Translations under genes and position numbers: made by a program
From: Acinetobacter pittii ATCC 19004 = CIP 70.29
GTDB lineage: Bacteria > Pseudomonadota > Gammaproteobacteria > Pseudomonadales > Moraxellaceae
DNA length: 64,000 nucleotides
Reading direction: 5' to 3'
Assembly: GCF_000369045.1 (NCBI RefSeq)
Contig: NZ_KB849797.1
Span: forward strand, 80,844 to 144,843
Shown here: positions 1-9,500 of the stretch, in pieces
Numbering within the stretch: the stretch's first letter is position 1
Layout: each line of letters opens with the position of its first letter
The notes under the pieces: model-generated
Database searches by the model: none
Seen by the model: the letters and a program-made list of their open reading frames with translations, nothing else
What the model was told of the DNA's origin: nothing

Positions 1-60
1 CCTTTCATTGAAGACATATCATGATCCATACCTTTCATTGAAGACATATCATGGTCCATT
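1..60 (-). repeat. Tandem 30-bp repeat encoding a Met-rich copper-binding segment
   Basis: Bases 1-30 and 31-60 are the same 30-bp unit with two differences (unit positions 24 and 30). On the minus strand each encodes MDHDMSSMKG inside copA. More copies may continue left of the window. Met-rich inserts of this kind are typical of CopA/PcoA proteins and differ in copy number between strains. Confidence 0.85.
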
Positions 61-1133
61 CCCATATCTTCCATCGTCAGTAAAGCACGGGGACGAGGTG
101 TCGGCATCGTAGTACTTTTTACAAGTGAAGTATTTTCATCATGTAATGTACCAATAGAAAAACCACTTCGATCAATAGATTCAGCTTCAATCTGATAATT
201 TGCTTGTTTCGGTTCTACAATAACATCATAAGTCTCAGCTGTTCCTATCCGGAATTCATCCACTGGCACGGGTTTTACTGGTTGTCCATCTGCGCTGACT
301 ACTGTCATTTTCAGATTAGGAATTCTTACATCGAACAAAGACATTGCCGAGGCATTAATAAACCGAAGACGTACTTTTTCTCCAGCTTTAAAATTTCCAG
401 TCCAATTTTGTTCTGGAGTCTTACCATTCATCAAGAACGTATACTTTGTTACATCAGACATATCTGTCTTAAGCATTCGCATCTGATTCCACATAGAGCG
501 ATCTTGCCATGTTGCTTTTAAGCCATCTTTTTTAATCTGTTTAAAAACATCAAAAACCGTTTCTCTTCTATTTTGGTAATAATCAGCCTCTTTTTTGAGA
601 TTACTCATAATTTGACCACTAGTCGAATTATGAAAGTCAGATAGTAGGACTACGTAATCTCTATCAGCCTTTTCTCCAGCTGATAAAGGTACTTTATTTT
701 TTGGATAAATCACGAGGGGGCCATATAGGCCATCCTGTTCTTGTCCTTTACTGTGTGAGTGATACCAATAAGTACCATTTTGACGGACTTTAAATTTGTA
801 TTCATAAGTTTTATTTGGTGCAATACCATCAAACTGATTAAATCCAGGAACACCATCCATGATGCCAGGTAAGATTAAACCATGCCAATGAATAGATGAA
901 TCTTGGTTCTTTAACTTGTTATGTACACGAATAACAGCATCATCACCTTCCTCAAACTCAAGAAGAGGTGCAACAAACTTACCATTTACCGTAATTCGCT
1001 TTAAAGGCTTACCTGTTATATTCACCGTCTGTTCAGCAATAGTTAAATCATATTCTTTAACCGCGGCCATAACCCAAGTCGACGAAAATAAACCGATTCC
1101 TATTAAAAAGACATGACTTAATTTTTTAGACAT
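1..1133 (-). CDS. copA: CopA/PcoA-type periplasmic multicopper oxidase, 3' part cut by the window edge
   Basis: The frame starts with ATG at 1133 and stays open to base 1, so about 377 N-terminal residues are visible and the C-terminal copper domain lies outside. Residues 1-23 form a signal peptide ending VMA-A. It has no twin arginine, so it looks Sec-type, whereas the PcoA/CopA family is usually Tat-exported. The cupredoxin copper motifs HWHG (His82, His84) and WYHSHS (His125, His127) are present. The last visible residues are Met/His-rich, in two 10-residue repeats of the MDHDMSSMKG type. The family oxidises periplasmic Cu(I) and binds copper. It follows the His/Met-rich gene on the same strand after 81 bases, and both face away from copR, which fits copper-induced co-transcription. 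Confidence 0.93.
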   Translation of the reverse strand, partial: MSKKLSHVFLIGIGLFSSTWVMAAVKEYDLTIAEQTVNITGKPLKRITVNGKFVAPLLEFEEGDDAVIRVHNKLKNQDSSIHWHGLILPGIMDGVPGFNQFDGIAPNKTYEYKFKVRQNGTYWYHSHSKGQEQDGLYGPLVIYPKNKVPLSAGEKADRDYVVLLSDFHNSTSGQIMSNLKKEADYYQNRRETVFDVFKQIKKDGLKATWQDRSMWNQMRMLKTDMSDVTKYTFLMNGKTPEQNWTGNFKAGEKVRLRFINASAMSLFDVRIPNLKMTVVSADGQPVKPVPVDEFRIGTAETYDVIVEPKQANYQIEAESIDRSGFSIGTLHDENTSLVKSTTMPTPRPRALLTMEDMGMDHDMSSMKGMDHDMSSMK

Positions 1134-1214
1134 TTACTTCACCTATCGGATATCAAGATAAGGGATAAAACATGTTTAACTGCTTTACCCCCAATCTCTC
1201 ATTTATCGTATTCT

Positions 1215-1565
1215 TTATTTATTTGATGTATTTGACATGTTCATTTTAGAGTGATCCATGTTCATCATATTTGAGTGATCCATATTTCCCATTTTAGAAG
1301 GGTCCATATTCATCATCTTAGAATGATCCATTTGGGACATATCGGACATTTTACTGTGGTCGTGCTGGCTATGATCCTGTTGAGTTGTTTTATCATTCTT
1401 CATATCACAGGGTTTTTGACACTTACCTTGTTCTTTGATATCTGCTTGAACAGCAGTACTTACTGTACTGGTCTGTTTAGCCTCTGCAGCCCAAGACTGA
1501 GTTCCAGCGAACAAAGACCCAACACATAAAAAAGTAGTTAAACTACGACGAAATAAAGTTTTCAT
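1215..1565 (-). CDS. Small periplasmic His/Met-rich copper-binding protein
   Basis: A 116-residue protein from ATG 1565. This start is preferred over one 33 bases upstream because GGAG sits just ahead of it and it gives a clean signal peptide ending SWA-A near residue 26. The mature part has one Cys pair (KCQKPC). It then becomes a run of Asp-His-Ser-Lys-Met units (DHSKM, MDHSKM, MDPSKM, MDHSNM) to the C-terminus, a composition suited to Cu(I)/Cu(II) binding. It is the first gene of a minus-strand unit with copA, opposite copR and downstream of a cop box. The role is probably copper buffering or delivery in the periplasm. I do not recognise a named family with certainty. It resembles the Met-rich linker regions of CopA and CopB. 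Confidence 0.8.
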   Translation of the reverse strand: MKTLFRRSLTTFLCVGSLFAGTQSWAAEAKQTSTVSTAVQADIKEQGKCQKPCDMKNDKTTQQDHSQHDHSKMSDMSQMDHSKMMNMDPSKMGNMDHSNMMNMDHSKMNMSNTSNK

Positions 1566-1630
1566 TTTTTGCTCCAAGATTAGCTCATATGAATACATTA
1601 AAGGCCGGCACTAAACATCTATATGACATG

Positions 1631-1652
1631 AAAATGACATTTTTGTAATCTA
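1631..1652. promoter_or_regulatory. CopR/CusR-type cop box between copR and the copA unit
   Basis: The site reads AAAATGACA-TTTT-TGTAAT. It matches the CusR-type box AAAATGACA-N4-TGTCATTTT in its left half and spacing, with one change in the right core. The same left half, 4-base spacer and TGTAAT recur at 6325-6346 in the other divergent promoter of this locus. It lies 66 bases upstream of the His/Met-rich gene start and 62 bases upstream of copR, so it could serve both directions. Binding by CopR is inferred. Confidence 0.75.
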
Positions 1653-1713
1653 CGCCGAATCACGGATTTATAACGTTATTATGATCCTAATTAATGCAAT
1701 CAGGTTTTTATAA

Positions 1714-2397
1714 ATGAGAATCTTATTAGTTGAAGATGAACAAAAAACTGGTGATTATCTTAAACAAGGCCTTTCTGAAGCTGGCTATATTACTGACTGG
1801 GTTACAGATGGATTAACAGGAAAACACCAGGCTCTTTCTGAAGAGTATGACCTAATTATTCTAGATGTAATGTTACCTAAGTTGGACGGCTGGAATATCA
1901 TTAATGACATTAGAAAAAGCGGTAAAAGCATGCCTATTCTTTTTCTTTCAGCCCGAGATCAAATTGATGATCGAGTGAAAGGGTTAGAATTAGGGGCTGA
2001 TGATTATCTTGTCAAGCCTTTTGCTTTTGCAGAGCTACTGGCTCGAATTAAGAGCTTACTCCGTCGGGGACAACAAAAAGAAGATAGCAACCTAATCACT
2101 ATTGCAGACCTTGAACTTGATTTACGTAAACGTCGTGTTACTCGTGCAGGGCAACGTATTGACCTAACAGCCAAAGAGTTTGCATTGATGGAATTATTTA
2201 TGCGTAGACGTGGAGAAATTCTACCTCGTGCTTTAATTGCTTCTCAAATATGGGACATGAATTTTGATAGTGATACCAATGTAGTTGAAGTCGCTATTAA
2301 ACGGTTAAGAAATAAAATAGATAGCAACTTCACTCCTAAGTTAATTCAAAACATCCGGGGGATGGGATATGTCTTAGAGGTAGAAGATGACTCATAA
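1714..2397 (+). CDS. copR: Copper response regulator, OmpR/PhoB family
   Basis: A 227-residue OmpR/PhoB-type regulator. The receiver domain (residues 1-115) has the acidic pair E7/D8, phospho-acceptor D51 in the LDVMLP motif, and the conserved lysine in LVKPF. A winged-helix DNA-binding domain (about 127-224) contains the LTAKEF and GMGYVLE signatures. It is the CusR/CopR/IrlR type, which activates copper efflux and oxidase genes when phosphorylated by its partner kinase. It overlaps the kinase gene by 11 bases, is transcribed divergently from the copA unit, and has a cop box in its upstream region, so autoregulation is likely. Confidence 0.93.
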   Translation: MRILLVEDEQKTGDYLKQGLSEAGYITDWVTDGLTGKHQALSEEYDLIILDVMLPKLDGWNIINDIRKSGKSMPILFLSARDQIDDRVKGLELGADDYLVKPFAFAELLARIKSLLRRGQQKEDSNLITIADLELDLRKRRVTRAGQRIDLTAKEFALMELFMRRRGEILPRALIASQIWDMNFDSDTNVVEVAIKRLRNKIDSNFTPKLIQNIRGMGYVLEVEDDS

Positions 2398-3760
2398 ATT
2401 GTTTAATGCAATTAGCTTCCGTATTGCAATTATCTTTTCTCTATCAACTGTCATCATCTTATTGATTATGGGGCTGGTCATTCATCAACTTGTTATGCAT
2501 CATTTTGAAACTCAGGACCGGACCCAGTTAGAAGGAAAAATTCAGCTTTTAGAAAATTTACTTGAACAGAACCCTACAAATACCCATGAATTAAATACAT
2601 ATTTAAAAGATGCTTTAGTAGGTCATCATGATCTGATTGTTCAAATAGAACGTCCAACAGGCCAAATCATTTTTAGTTCAGCACCAGCAGTCATAAAGAC
2701 GCAAACGTTAGTCAAATCTAAACAAGCCCCTTGGATAGAATGGGAAATTCAAAAAAAAATCTATCGGGGCTTAGTTTATAAAAAGTCCTTTAATAATATT
2801 AGTATTCCATCAGCCCAAATTATTGTGGGGATCGATACATCTGAACATCAACACTTTTTAAATGATTTTAGACGACAGTTATTATATATCGGCGTTGTAG
2901 GCACAATTTGTTTAATGTTTTTAGGTTGGTTTGCCGCTTGGAGAGGATTACGACCAGTTCAAAAAATGGCAAAAGTTGCAGAAGGCATTTCAGCTCAGCA
3001 TCTATCTGAACGATTAGCGGTCGATAATACACGCACTGAACTAAAATCATTAGCCATAGCCTTTAACGATATGTTAGATCGGCTAGAAACGGCTGTAGAA
3101 AAACTCTCAGATTTTTCATCTGATCTGGCCCATGAAATTAGAACACCTATTAATAATTTAATGACTCAAACTCAAGTATGTTTATCTCGTAGTCGGGATA
3201 TTAATACTTATCAGGAAGTTCTCTTTTCTAATCTGGAAGAGTTTGAACGTTTGGCTCGAATGGTTTCAGATATGTTATTTCTTGCAAAGGCAGAGCATGG
3301 CCTACACTTACCAAACCTACAACAGGTCAGCCTAGTAAAAGAGATTTCTGCTTTATTTGACTTCTATGATGCTATCGCTGCTGAAAAGGGAATGTCCCTA
3401 GAACAAAGTGGACAAGGATACGTAAAAGGCGATCCCTCAATGTTACGTCGTGCACTGAGTAATTTACTATCAAATGCGATCAAATATGGTAAACCTGATT
3501 CAATAATTAAGATTAATTGCCGACAAAATATTGATACCACTATATTCACAATCGAAAATGAAAGCTCACCAATAACATCTGAACAGCTGAATCGATTATT
3601 TGACCGTTTTTACCGTACGGATGCATCCAGACAAAGAGTTGAGGAAGGCACAGGTTTAGGTCTAGCAATTACCAAGTCAATTCTTGATGTACATGGCGCA
3701 ACGATTCAAGCAGACTATAACAACGGTCGGATAGTTTTTAAAATAACTTTTAAAAACTAA
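2387..3760 (+). CDS. copS: Copper-sensing histidine kinase
   Basis: A 457-residue inner-membrane sensor kinase of the CusS/CopS type. A first membrane helix lies at about residues 10-35, a periplasmic sensor loop at about 36-160, and a second helix at about 163-185. These are followed by a HAMP segment ([18 protein letters not shown]) and the phospho-acceptor H249 in [10 protein letters not shown]. The N box ([12 protein letters not shown]) and the G box GTGLGLAIT are intact. It is expected to phosphorylate the regulator encoded just upstream. The stop at 3760 is 20 bases before a perfect inverted repeat that separates it from the converging ATPase gene. Confidence 0.93.
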   Translation: MTHKLFNAISFRIAIIFSLSTVIILLIMGLVIHQLVMHHFETQDRTQLEGKIQLLENLLEQNPTNTHELNTYLKDALVGHHDLIVQIERPTGQIIFSSAPAVIKTQTLVKSKQAPWIEWEIQKKIYRGLVYKKSFNNISIPSAQIIVGIDTSEHQHFLNDFRRQLLYIGVVGTICLMFLGWFAAWRGLRPVQKMAKVAEGISAQHLSERLAVDNTRTELKSLAIAFNDMLDRLETAVEKLSDFSSDLAHEIRTPINNLMTQTQVCLSRSRDINTYQEVLFSNLEEFERLARMVSDMLFLAKAEHGLHLPNLQQVSLVKEISALFDFYDAIAAEKGMSLEQSGQGYVKGDPSMLRRALSNLLSNAIKYGKPDSIIKINCRQNIDTTIFTIENESSPITSEQLNRLFDRFYRTDASRQRVEEGTGLGLAITKSILDVHGATIQADYNNGRIVFKITFKN

Positions 3761-3780
3761 TTTTTGTAAATAAAAGACAA

Positions 3781-3823
3781 CTGACTACTCATTTCCAGTA
3801 TCTAAAAAATTATGAGTAGTCAG
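3781..3823. terminator. Inverted repeat between convergent copS and the copper ATPase gene
   Basis: A perfect 12-bp stem (CTGACTACTCAT at 3781-3792 and ATGAGTAGTCAG at 3812-3823) encloses a 19-base loop between two convergent genes. There is an A-rich stretch on the left and AAAATGATCCTTT on the right, so it could end transcription from either side. The U-tract is imperfect. Confidence 0.6.
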
Positions 3824-3837
3824 AAAATGATCCTTTC

Positions 3838-6195
3838 TTAACTACGTAGCCTTAAAGCATTACCAATAACCGATGCTGAACTTAGGCTCATTGCTAAAGC
3901 TGCGATCATAGGAGAAAGTAGCCAACCAGTAAATGGATATAAAATACCCGCGGCTAAAGGGATGCCTAATGCATTATAAAGGAATGCAAACATCAGGTTT
4001 TGCTTCATATTTTTAATAGTGGCCTCTGACAGGGAGCGAGCGATCTCTATACCTCGTAAATCACCTTTGACTAAAGTGACTTGAGCACTATTCATAGCCA
4101 CATCTGTTCCAGTCCCCATTGCAATACCAATATCCGCTTGAGCTAAAGCTGGGGCATCATTGATACCGTCACCTGCCATTGCAACCATTCTTCCTTCTTT
4201 TTGTAATTTATTAACCAGTTCCAGTTTATCTGCTGGTTTAACTTCTCCGTATACTTCATCAATACCTAATTTAGCTCCAACTGATTTTGCAGTAGTTAAA
4301 CCATCTCCTGTGGCCATTATAATTCTTAATCCAGAATTCTTCAGAGCATGCACAGCTTCAGGTGTACTGACTTTGATTGGATCTGAAACAGCCAATAGTC
4401 CTACGAGCGTCCCATCAACAGCCAAATGCATAACACTTGCGCCTTCTGCTCTTAATTGCTCAGCTTGAGGGATATATGTATCAACTGATATGCCGAGTTG
4501 TTCCATTAAAGCTGTATTGCCTAATGATAATTGTTGTCCATCTAACTCACCCTTAACACCAATTCCAGAACCTGACTCAAAAGATGTTGGTGTTGTTAGT
4601 ACAAGATTTCTTTCACGGGCAGCCTGTACAATTGCATCCGCTAACGGATGTTCACTACCTTGATCCAAGCTGGCAGCTAATCTGAGAACTTCATTTTCTT
4701 CATATCCAGATAAAGCAATGACCTTATCAAATGAGGGGCGACCTTCTGTTAAGGTCCCTGTTTTATCAATAATTAATGTATCAATCTTACGTAAATTTTC
4801 TATTGCTGCAGCATCACGGAAGAGTACGCCATTGGATGCACCACGACCCGTTGCCACCATGATTGACATTGGTGTGGCTAATCCTAAAGCACACGGACAA
4901 GCAATAATTAAAACTGCGACAGCATTGATTAGTCCGTATACCCAACTCGGTTCTGGTCCAAATATTCCCCACCCAAAAAAGGTAAGGATAGATATACCGA
5001 TCACCACCAGTACAAACCAGCCAGCTACCTGATCTGCCATTCTTTGCATAGGGGCTTTAGAACGCTGAGCTTGCGCTACCATTTGAACTATCTGTGAAAG
5101 TACTGTTGAAGAACCGACCTTTTCCGAACGTATCACTAATGAACCGTTCATATTCATTGTCGCACCGATTACTTGGTCACCTATACGTTTTGTTACTGGA
5201 ACTGGCTCTCCCGTTAACATTGATTCATCAATAGAACTTGAACCTTCTGTAATTATTCCATCAACGGGGACCTTCTCACCTGGTCGTACTCTAAGCAAAT
5301 CTCCAACATGTACATGGGAAAGTGGGATATCTTCCTCTGTGCCATCTTCATTAATTTTTCTTGCGGTTTTCGGTGCCAACCCAAGTAAAGATTTTATTGC
5401 TGACGAAGTTTGCGAACGTGCCTTTAACTCAAGAACTTGACCTAATAAGGTCAGTGAAATAATTGCGGCTGTTGCCTCAAAATATACAGCAACACGCCCC
5501 ATAGAGATGAAAGACGCTGGGAAAACTTGTGGGGCTAGGGTTCCAACGACACTATAAATAAATGCAGCTCCAGTCCCAATTCCAATTAAAGTCCACATAT
5601 TCGGACTACGATTTAAAATTGATTGCCAACACCTAACAAAAAATGGCCATCCCGCCCAAAAAACTATTGGCAAGGTAAGAAGAAGTTCAATCCAGGTTTG
5701 TACTTTAATTTCAAACCAGTTTAATTTATGACCAAACATCGCCAAGGTTATTACGATAACGGTCAAAGGTAACGTGTACCAAAATCTTCTTTTAAAGTCC
5801 TTGAGTTCAGGATTTTCATCAGCCTCATCTAAATTTGGAAGTAAAGGCTCTAATGTCATACCGCAAATTGGACAGTTTCCAGGTTGATTCTGTCGAATCT
5901 CCGGATGCATGGGACATGTATAAATTGTTGAAGTATTTACATGAGCTGAATTAGTAATTTCATTTGAATCTACTTCAGCTCTATTCATTGATTTTTTAGT
6001 TGGAGAAGATTTACCCTCTTCATTAATATAAAACAAAGGATCATTTTCAAACTTTAACTTGCATTTTTCACTGCAAAAGTAAAACGTTTTACTGTCAATT
6101 TTTTCATAGAATTTAGAAGCCTGCGTTACGGCCATTCCACAGACAGGGTCAATAAGTCTATTGCTAGTATTCTTATCTTCATGATGATGGTCCAT
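3838..6195 (-). CDS. Copper-translocating P1B-type ATPase with YHS and metal-binding N-terminal modules
   Basis: A 785-residue Cu(I) exporter; the symbol copA is shared with the oxidase, so none is assigned here. AAGGAGG lies four bases ahead of the ATG. An N-terminal YHS module (DPVCGMAV and CSEKC, residues about 17-55) is followed by a heavy-metal-binding motif (YTCPMHPEI...CPICGM, about 92-116). These replace the GMTCxxC domains of classical CopA. The core holds TGEPVPV (actuator), the intramembrane CPC in [12 protein letters not shown], phosphorylation motif DKTGTLTEG near residue 477, the HP motif SEHPLADA and [14 protein letters not shown]. It pumps cytoplasmic Cu(I) to the periplasm, where CopA, CopC and the Met-rich protein act. 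Its promoter region contains a cop box. Confidence 0.95.
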   Translation of the reverse strand: MDHHHEDKNTSNRLIDPVCGMAVTQASKFYEKIDSKTFYFCSEKCKLKFENDPLFYINEEGKSSPTKKSMNRAEVDSNEITNSAHVNTSTIYTCPMHPEIRQNQPGNCPICGMTLEPLLPNLDEADENPELKDFKRRFWYTLPLTVIVITLAMFGHKLNWFEIKVQTWIELLLTLPIVFWAGWPFFVRCWQSILNRSPNMWTLIGIGTGAAFIYSVVGTLAPQVFPASFISMGRVAVYFEATAAIISLTLLGQVLELKARSQTSSAIKSLLGLAPKTARKINEDGTEEDIPLSHVHVGDLLRVRPGEKVPVDGIITEGSSSIDESMLTGEPVPVTKRIGDQVIGATMNMNGSLVIRSEKVGSSTVLSQIVQMVAQAQRSKAPMQRMADQVAGWFVLVVIGISILTFFGWGIFGPEPSWVYGLINAVAVLIIACPCALGLATPMSIMVATGRGASNGVLFRDAAAIENLRKIDTLIIDKTGTLTEGRPSFDKVIALSGYEENEVLRLAASLDQGSEHPLADAIVQAARERNLVLTTPTSFESGSGIGVKGELDGQQLSLGNTALMEQLGISVDTYIPQAEQLRAEGASVMHLAVDGTLVGLLAVSDPIKVSTPEAVHALKNSGLRIIMATGDGLTTAKSVGAKLGIDEVYGEVKPADKLELVNKLQKEGRMVAMAGDGINDAPALAQADIGIAMGTGTDVAMNSAQVTLVKGDLRGIEIARSLSEATIKNMKQNLMFAFLYNALGIPLAAGILYPFTGWLLSPMIAALAMSLSSASVIGNALRLRS

Positions 6196-6324
6196 AGAAC
6201 CTCCTTCATATTAATTCTCAAAATAAAGAGCTCATTAGGATTAAACTAATTTTTCGTTTTCCGGTCATTTAGTGACCATTATTTTCAATAAAGTCAGTGT
6301 AACACTTGTGTGTTTTCAATTTTA

Positions 6325-6346
6325 AAAATGACAAAAATGTAATTTT
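6325..6346. promoter_or_regulatory. CopR/CusR-type cop box between the copper ATPase and copC
   Basis: The site reads AAAATGACA-AAAA-TGTAATTTT. It matches the CusR-type palindrome AAAATGACA-N4-TGTCATTTT at all but one position. It lies between divergent genes, 130 bases from the ATPase start and 128 bases from copC, and shares its left half, spacing and TGTAAT with the box at 1631. It probably makes both transcription units copper-inducible through CopR. Confidence 0.78.
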
Positions 6347-6473
6347 GGAGTCATCAAGACGTTTCTATCTGTCTTGAATAATAAGCATACGAAGAGTGAT
6401 GACCAACTCAATCTATTCATGAACGTCAACGGGTCATTACTTAGCTATGTATCAGTTTTAGAAGGATGATGAA

Positions 6474-6854
6474 ATGAAAATTTTCCAAAATAAAGTATCA
6501 GTTCTACGCAATGTATTAGTTGGTGCAACTATGGTTGTAGCTGCTTCAAGTGCGTTTGCACATGTAAAACTTGAAAGTGCAACACCTGCTATTAATGCTT
6601 CTGTAGCAAGTCAACCCCAAAACATAACTTTAAATTTTGGTGAAGAGGTTATGTTAATGAACGTCAAATTGCTTGATGCCCAACGTAAGGATATCCCATT
6701 AAATTATAAAATAACTCATGATATGAAAAAGTCATTTGAAGTGGCCGTACCTAAACTTAAGAAAGGTAAATATACCGTGGTATGGACCACAATGGGTGCA
6801 GATGGCCATAACATGAATGGCGAATATAATTTCACGCTTAAAGCAGCAAAATAA
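6474..6854 (+). CDS. copC: Periplasmic copper-binding protein CopC
   Basis: A 126-residue CopC-family protein with a signal peptide cleaved after AFA at residue 29, leaving His30 as the mature N-terminus. That N-terminal histidine is the classic Cu(II) ligand of the family. The beta-sandwich ends with the conserved stretch DGHNMNGEYNF, whose Asp-His supplies further Cu(II) ligands. AGGATGATGA precedes the ATG. It is followed by copD after a hairpin. CopC and CopD are thought to act together in copper uptake or handling across the inner membrane, and here they lie within a CopR-type regulon. Confidence 0.93.
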   Translation: MKIFQNKVSVLRNVLVGATMVVAASSAFAHVKLESATPAINASVASQPQNITLNFGEEVMLMNVKLLDAQRKDIPLNYKITHDMKKSFEVAVPKLKKGKYTVVWTTMGADGHNMNGEYNFTLKAAK

Positions 6855-6875
6855 AATAAAAACGAAGTTAGTAAA

Positions 6876-6900
6876 CATGCCAGCAATTTGCTGGCATGTC
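6876..6900. promoter_or_regulatory. Perfect inverted repeat between copC and copD
   Basis: A 12-bp arm, ACATGCCAGCAA, and its exact complement are separated by one base (6888). They lie between the copC stop and the copD ribosome-binding site. No T-run follows on the plus strand, so it is more likely an RNA-stabilising or processing hairpin, lowering copD expression relative to copC, than a full terminator. Confidence 0.65.
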
Positions 6901-6921
6901 GCTATAACGATGGAGAAAAAT

Positions 6922-7803
6922 ATGCTTCCTGAAACTTGGATATACGCAACATGGCTGGCTAAAGTCGTTTTATATTTAGGTATTGCATTTGTTGTTGGTG
7001 GCGCTTTCTGTTATTTCTTACTTGGTCGTTATGTAGAAATTAAACAGACTATTCTGAAGTACATAACTATTGGTGCAGGACTGGGTTTAATATCCAGTAT
7101 TCTTGGCTTCTTCCTTCTCATTGGAAGTTTTGCCAATACAGGTCTTTCTGGCATGTGGGATAGCAACTACATAAACATTTTAATAAATACTCCCACAGGG
7201 CACGTTCATATTATTCGATCAATTAGTTTTGCTTTTCTACTTCTATTGATGATCATAAAACTTAGTAAAGGAACTATTCAGGTTTCAAAAATTGAAGGAG
7301 TAATATTTCTCATACTTTTAACTCCTATTGTTTTTAGTTTTTCTCAACTTGGTCATGTTACAAATTTACCTTTATTCGCACAATTTTTATTATCAATCCA
7401 TGTACTTGTAATGTCTTTATGGATGGGATCACTTTATCCTTTATGGAGAACAAGTAAAAAAATTACTGGTCTTCCCTTGAAAGAACGCATGCATCTGTTT
7501 GGAAGAATTGCTGCTTTTGTGGTAGGAATATTACTTGCATGTGGTGCCAGTATTGCTCTATTACTCATTAAAGATTTCAATATTCTACTGAATACTCCTT
7601 ATGGGCATGGATTCATTATTAAAATAATATTTGTTTTAAGTATTTTATTATTGGCTGCCTTTAATAAATGGTATTTTACTCCTCGTTTACAGGATCCAAA
7701 ATTTGCAAAACAATTGGGTTATGCCATTTTATTTGAAATGTCATTAGGTCTAATGATCCTTTTAATGACAGGATATATTACAACTGTAGTGGGAATTGAT
7801 TAA
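6922..7803 (+). CDS. copD: Inner-membrane copper resistance protein CopD
   Basis: A 293-residue, strongly hydrophobic protein with about eight predicted membrane helices. I chose ATG 6922 because GGAGA sits seven bases upstream and the CopD family begins with a membrane helix soon after the start (LPETWIYATWLAKVVLYLG). The frame extends upstream to 6817 but would then overlap copC and read through the hairpin. Conserved CopD features are visible: THG-like TPTGHVH and TPYGHGF His segments, GHVTNLP, and HVLVMSLWMGSL. It is the membrane partner of CopC. The stop is followed by an AT-rich gap of 265 bases. Confidence 0.9.
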   Translation: MLPETWIYATWLAKVVLYLGIAFVVGGAFCYFLLGRYVEIKQTILKYITIGAGLGLISSILGFFLLIGSFANTGLSGMWDSNYINILINTPTGHVHIIRSISFAFLLLLMIIKLSKGTIQVSKIEGVIFLILLTPIVFSFSQLGHVTNLPLFAQFLLSIHVLVMSLWMGSLYPLWRTSKKITGLPLKERMHLFGRIAAFVVGILLACGASIALLLIKDFNILLNTPYGHGFIIKIIFVLSILLLAAFNKWYFTPRLQDPKFAKQLGYAILFEMSLGLMILLMTGYITTVVGID

Positions 7804-7966
7804 ATAGGTATATAGTAATTTAAAAAAGTAAAATGAAAAAAATTATCTGATTCTGCTTGATTTCATCATTGGTTCAATCCTTGATATTTTTTCTAACTCC
7901 ATAAGCTTTACTATTGTAAGTAGAGTGTAGTGTAAGACTGTAGAGTCTCAGATCTTTTAAAATATA

Positions 7967-7986
7967 GGGGTAAAATTACTTACCCC
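7967..7986 (-). terminator. Possible terminator of the DUF932 gene
   Basis: GGGGTAA (7967-7973) pairs with TTACCCC (7980-7986). Read on the minus strand the stem is followed by TATATTTTAAAAG, a poor but T-rich tail. It lies about 80 bases downstream of the minus-strand DUF932 gene. The rest of the 7804-8068 gap is AT-rich with no gene. Confidence 0.45.
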
Positions 7987-8068
7987 ATAATCTGCCCATG
8001 TTTTTATAAATTAATTACATGATTTTCTGTAATTCATGTATAAATAAACTTAAACAAATAATCATAAC

Positions 8069-9118
8069 TTATACAACCATTCTTAGTGCCTGTTCCAGCC
8101 CGCGTTGTTTAAGGTTGGCTCCTACCCCAAACCATGCTGAATCTAATCGGTGATCTTTTGAGATCGCACGTCGCTCATGATCAACAAACTCGGTAATACT
8201 ACAAAGCAGTCCATACGCCGTATCTTTAGCTGAAGCTAACTCGGCACCACGACCATGCCCGTTAAACATGGTCATGACCTTAGACATCGCACGTCCATTT
8301 GGCTCAGTTTTATTGTCGGTTTTGGATGAGTTGATTTGTTTAGGCGTAGCTACATTACGGTAGAACTGAATGATACTTTCATCTTGTTCAGCAATATTCA
8401 GGTTTGTATTATTGAACACTGCATCGAAGTAAGCTGCTGCTTCCTGCTGGGTGACTTTACGCTGGCTGAGCTGCTTCATTTCATACATGTGCTCGTCCCA
8501 TGCATGAACCGAAATACCCAATTGCTGTTTAATCTTTTCAGCATCAAACTTGGTACTGTGTGGAACTTTCACCACACCTGCACTACTATTCTGCCCACGT
8601 AAGGCAATCGCTAAGGTGTTATTACACACCACACGTACACTTGTAAATTGCGCCGTGGTGGCTAATGTCCCATCACATGCTGTTGCCAGAAGGATATAAC
8701 CATTACTCACATCCTTTCCTTTCAGTGCTGTTGATTGTCCAGTCGTAGCCAGTGCCCAGAACTTACGACCACCTTTCAATACCCCTGCTGTTTCCAGTTC
8801 AAAGCCTGATTGTTCTGTCAGGTCTTTATAGAAGTTTAATATCTCCATCGGTTGCACCTCCTGATAACGCTGACTTACCACTGATAGCGGCGCATGAGTA
8901 TCTGAACGATAAAGGACTCTCTGATCTTCATACGGCATGATGATGTTTTGTCCACGTTCATTTTTTGTCATATAGCTGACATTGGATGATTCAATTCGCC
9001 AATCCATCCCTGCTTGTTGTGCCCATACTTCTAAAGGTTGATTTCTAGTGAGTTGATTGCCCAAACCATGCCAAGGGGTTTGACCTACAAAAGCCATTGT
9101 TTCAACTTGATGTGCCAT
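8069..9118 (-). CDS. DUF932 phage/plasmid-like protein
   Basis: A 349-residue protein of the DUF932 family (phage/plasmid-like protein of the TIGR03299 type), recognised by its N-terminus HQVETMAFVGQTPWHGLG and by a central VRVVCNNTLAIAL segment. Members are common on plasmids, phages and integrated elements. No biochemical role is established. AGGAAAAA lies just ahead of the ATG. It is the last gene of a minus-strand series that runs from 12338 down to 8069. It supports the view that the sequence left of dusA is mobile in origin. The family assignment is firm and the function is unknown. Confidence 0.85.
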   Translation of the reverse strand: MAHQVETMAFVGQTPWHGLGNQLTRNQPLEVWAQQAGMDWRIESSNVSYMTKNERGQNIIMPYEDQRVLYRSDTHAPLSVVSQRYQEVQPMEILNFYKDLTEQSGFELETAGVLKGGRKFWALATTGQSTALKGKDVSNGYILLATACDGTLATTAQFTSVRVVCNNTLAIALRGQNSSAGVVKVPHSTKFDAEKIKQQLGISVHAWDEHMYEMKQLSQRKVTQQEAAAYFDAVFNNTNLNIAEQDESIIQFYRNVATPKQINSSKTDNKTEPNGRAMSKVMTMFNGHGRGAELASAKDTAYGLLCSITEFVDHERRAISKDHRLDSAWFGVGANLKQRGLEQALRMVV

Positions 9119-9172
9119 GATGTTTTTCCTATTAAGTGATTTAAATAATTTGATTAAGAGTTTGGGATGAAG

Positions 9173-9469
9173 TTAAGAAAAGCTTGATTGCTGGATTTCA
9201 AAATGTTGCAGACACTGCTCACACTGATAATGCAAGGACACTGTATTGTCTTGATGCTGGACGTAGAGCAGAAACATGCCCCCTACAACTAAACCAACAA
9301 AGCCACCGACTAGTGGGTGAATAGGACTACGTTTTGACAATTGCATACAGGCTGCTGCCAGAGACATGGGGGAGAATGATGAAAGTTTTGCAAATACACC
9401 TTGATGGCTTTGTTCTGACTGCCGTAGTAATTTCAGATGTCTCGAATGGCAGTAAGGACATTGATGCAT
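9173..9469 (-). CDS. Small zinc-ribbon membrane protein, unknown function
   Basis: A 98-residue protein starting MHQCPYCHSRHL. An N-terminal CPYC and a C-terminal CEQC make a split zinc-ribbon pair around a single hydrophobic stretch (about residues 53-71, VGGFVGLVVGGMFLLYV). AGGAGACGACT precedes the ATG. It lies 54 bases upstream of the DUF932 gene in the same direction, so co-transcription is likely. An overlapping frame at 9327-9509 has no such features and I treat it as spurious. I do not recognise a named family. Confidence 0.7.
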   Translation of the reverse strand: MHQCPYCHSRHLKLLRQSEQSHQGVFAKLSSFSPMSLAAACMQLSKRSPIHPLVGGFVGLVVGGMFLLYVQHQDNTVSLHYQCEQCLQHFEIQQSSFS

Positions 9470-9500
9470 AGTCGTCTCCTCTCAATAAAAGGCATAAAAA

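Noticed and set aside
6817-6921. Upstream extension of copD reading into copC
   Set aside because: It overlaps copC and crosses the hairpin; GGAGA lies right before ATG 6922, which gives the usual CopD start.
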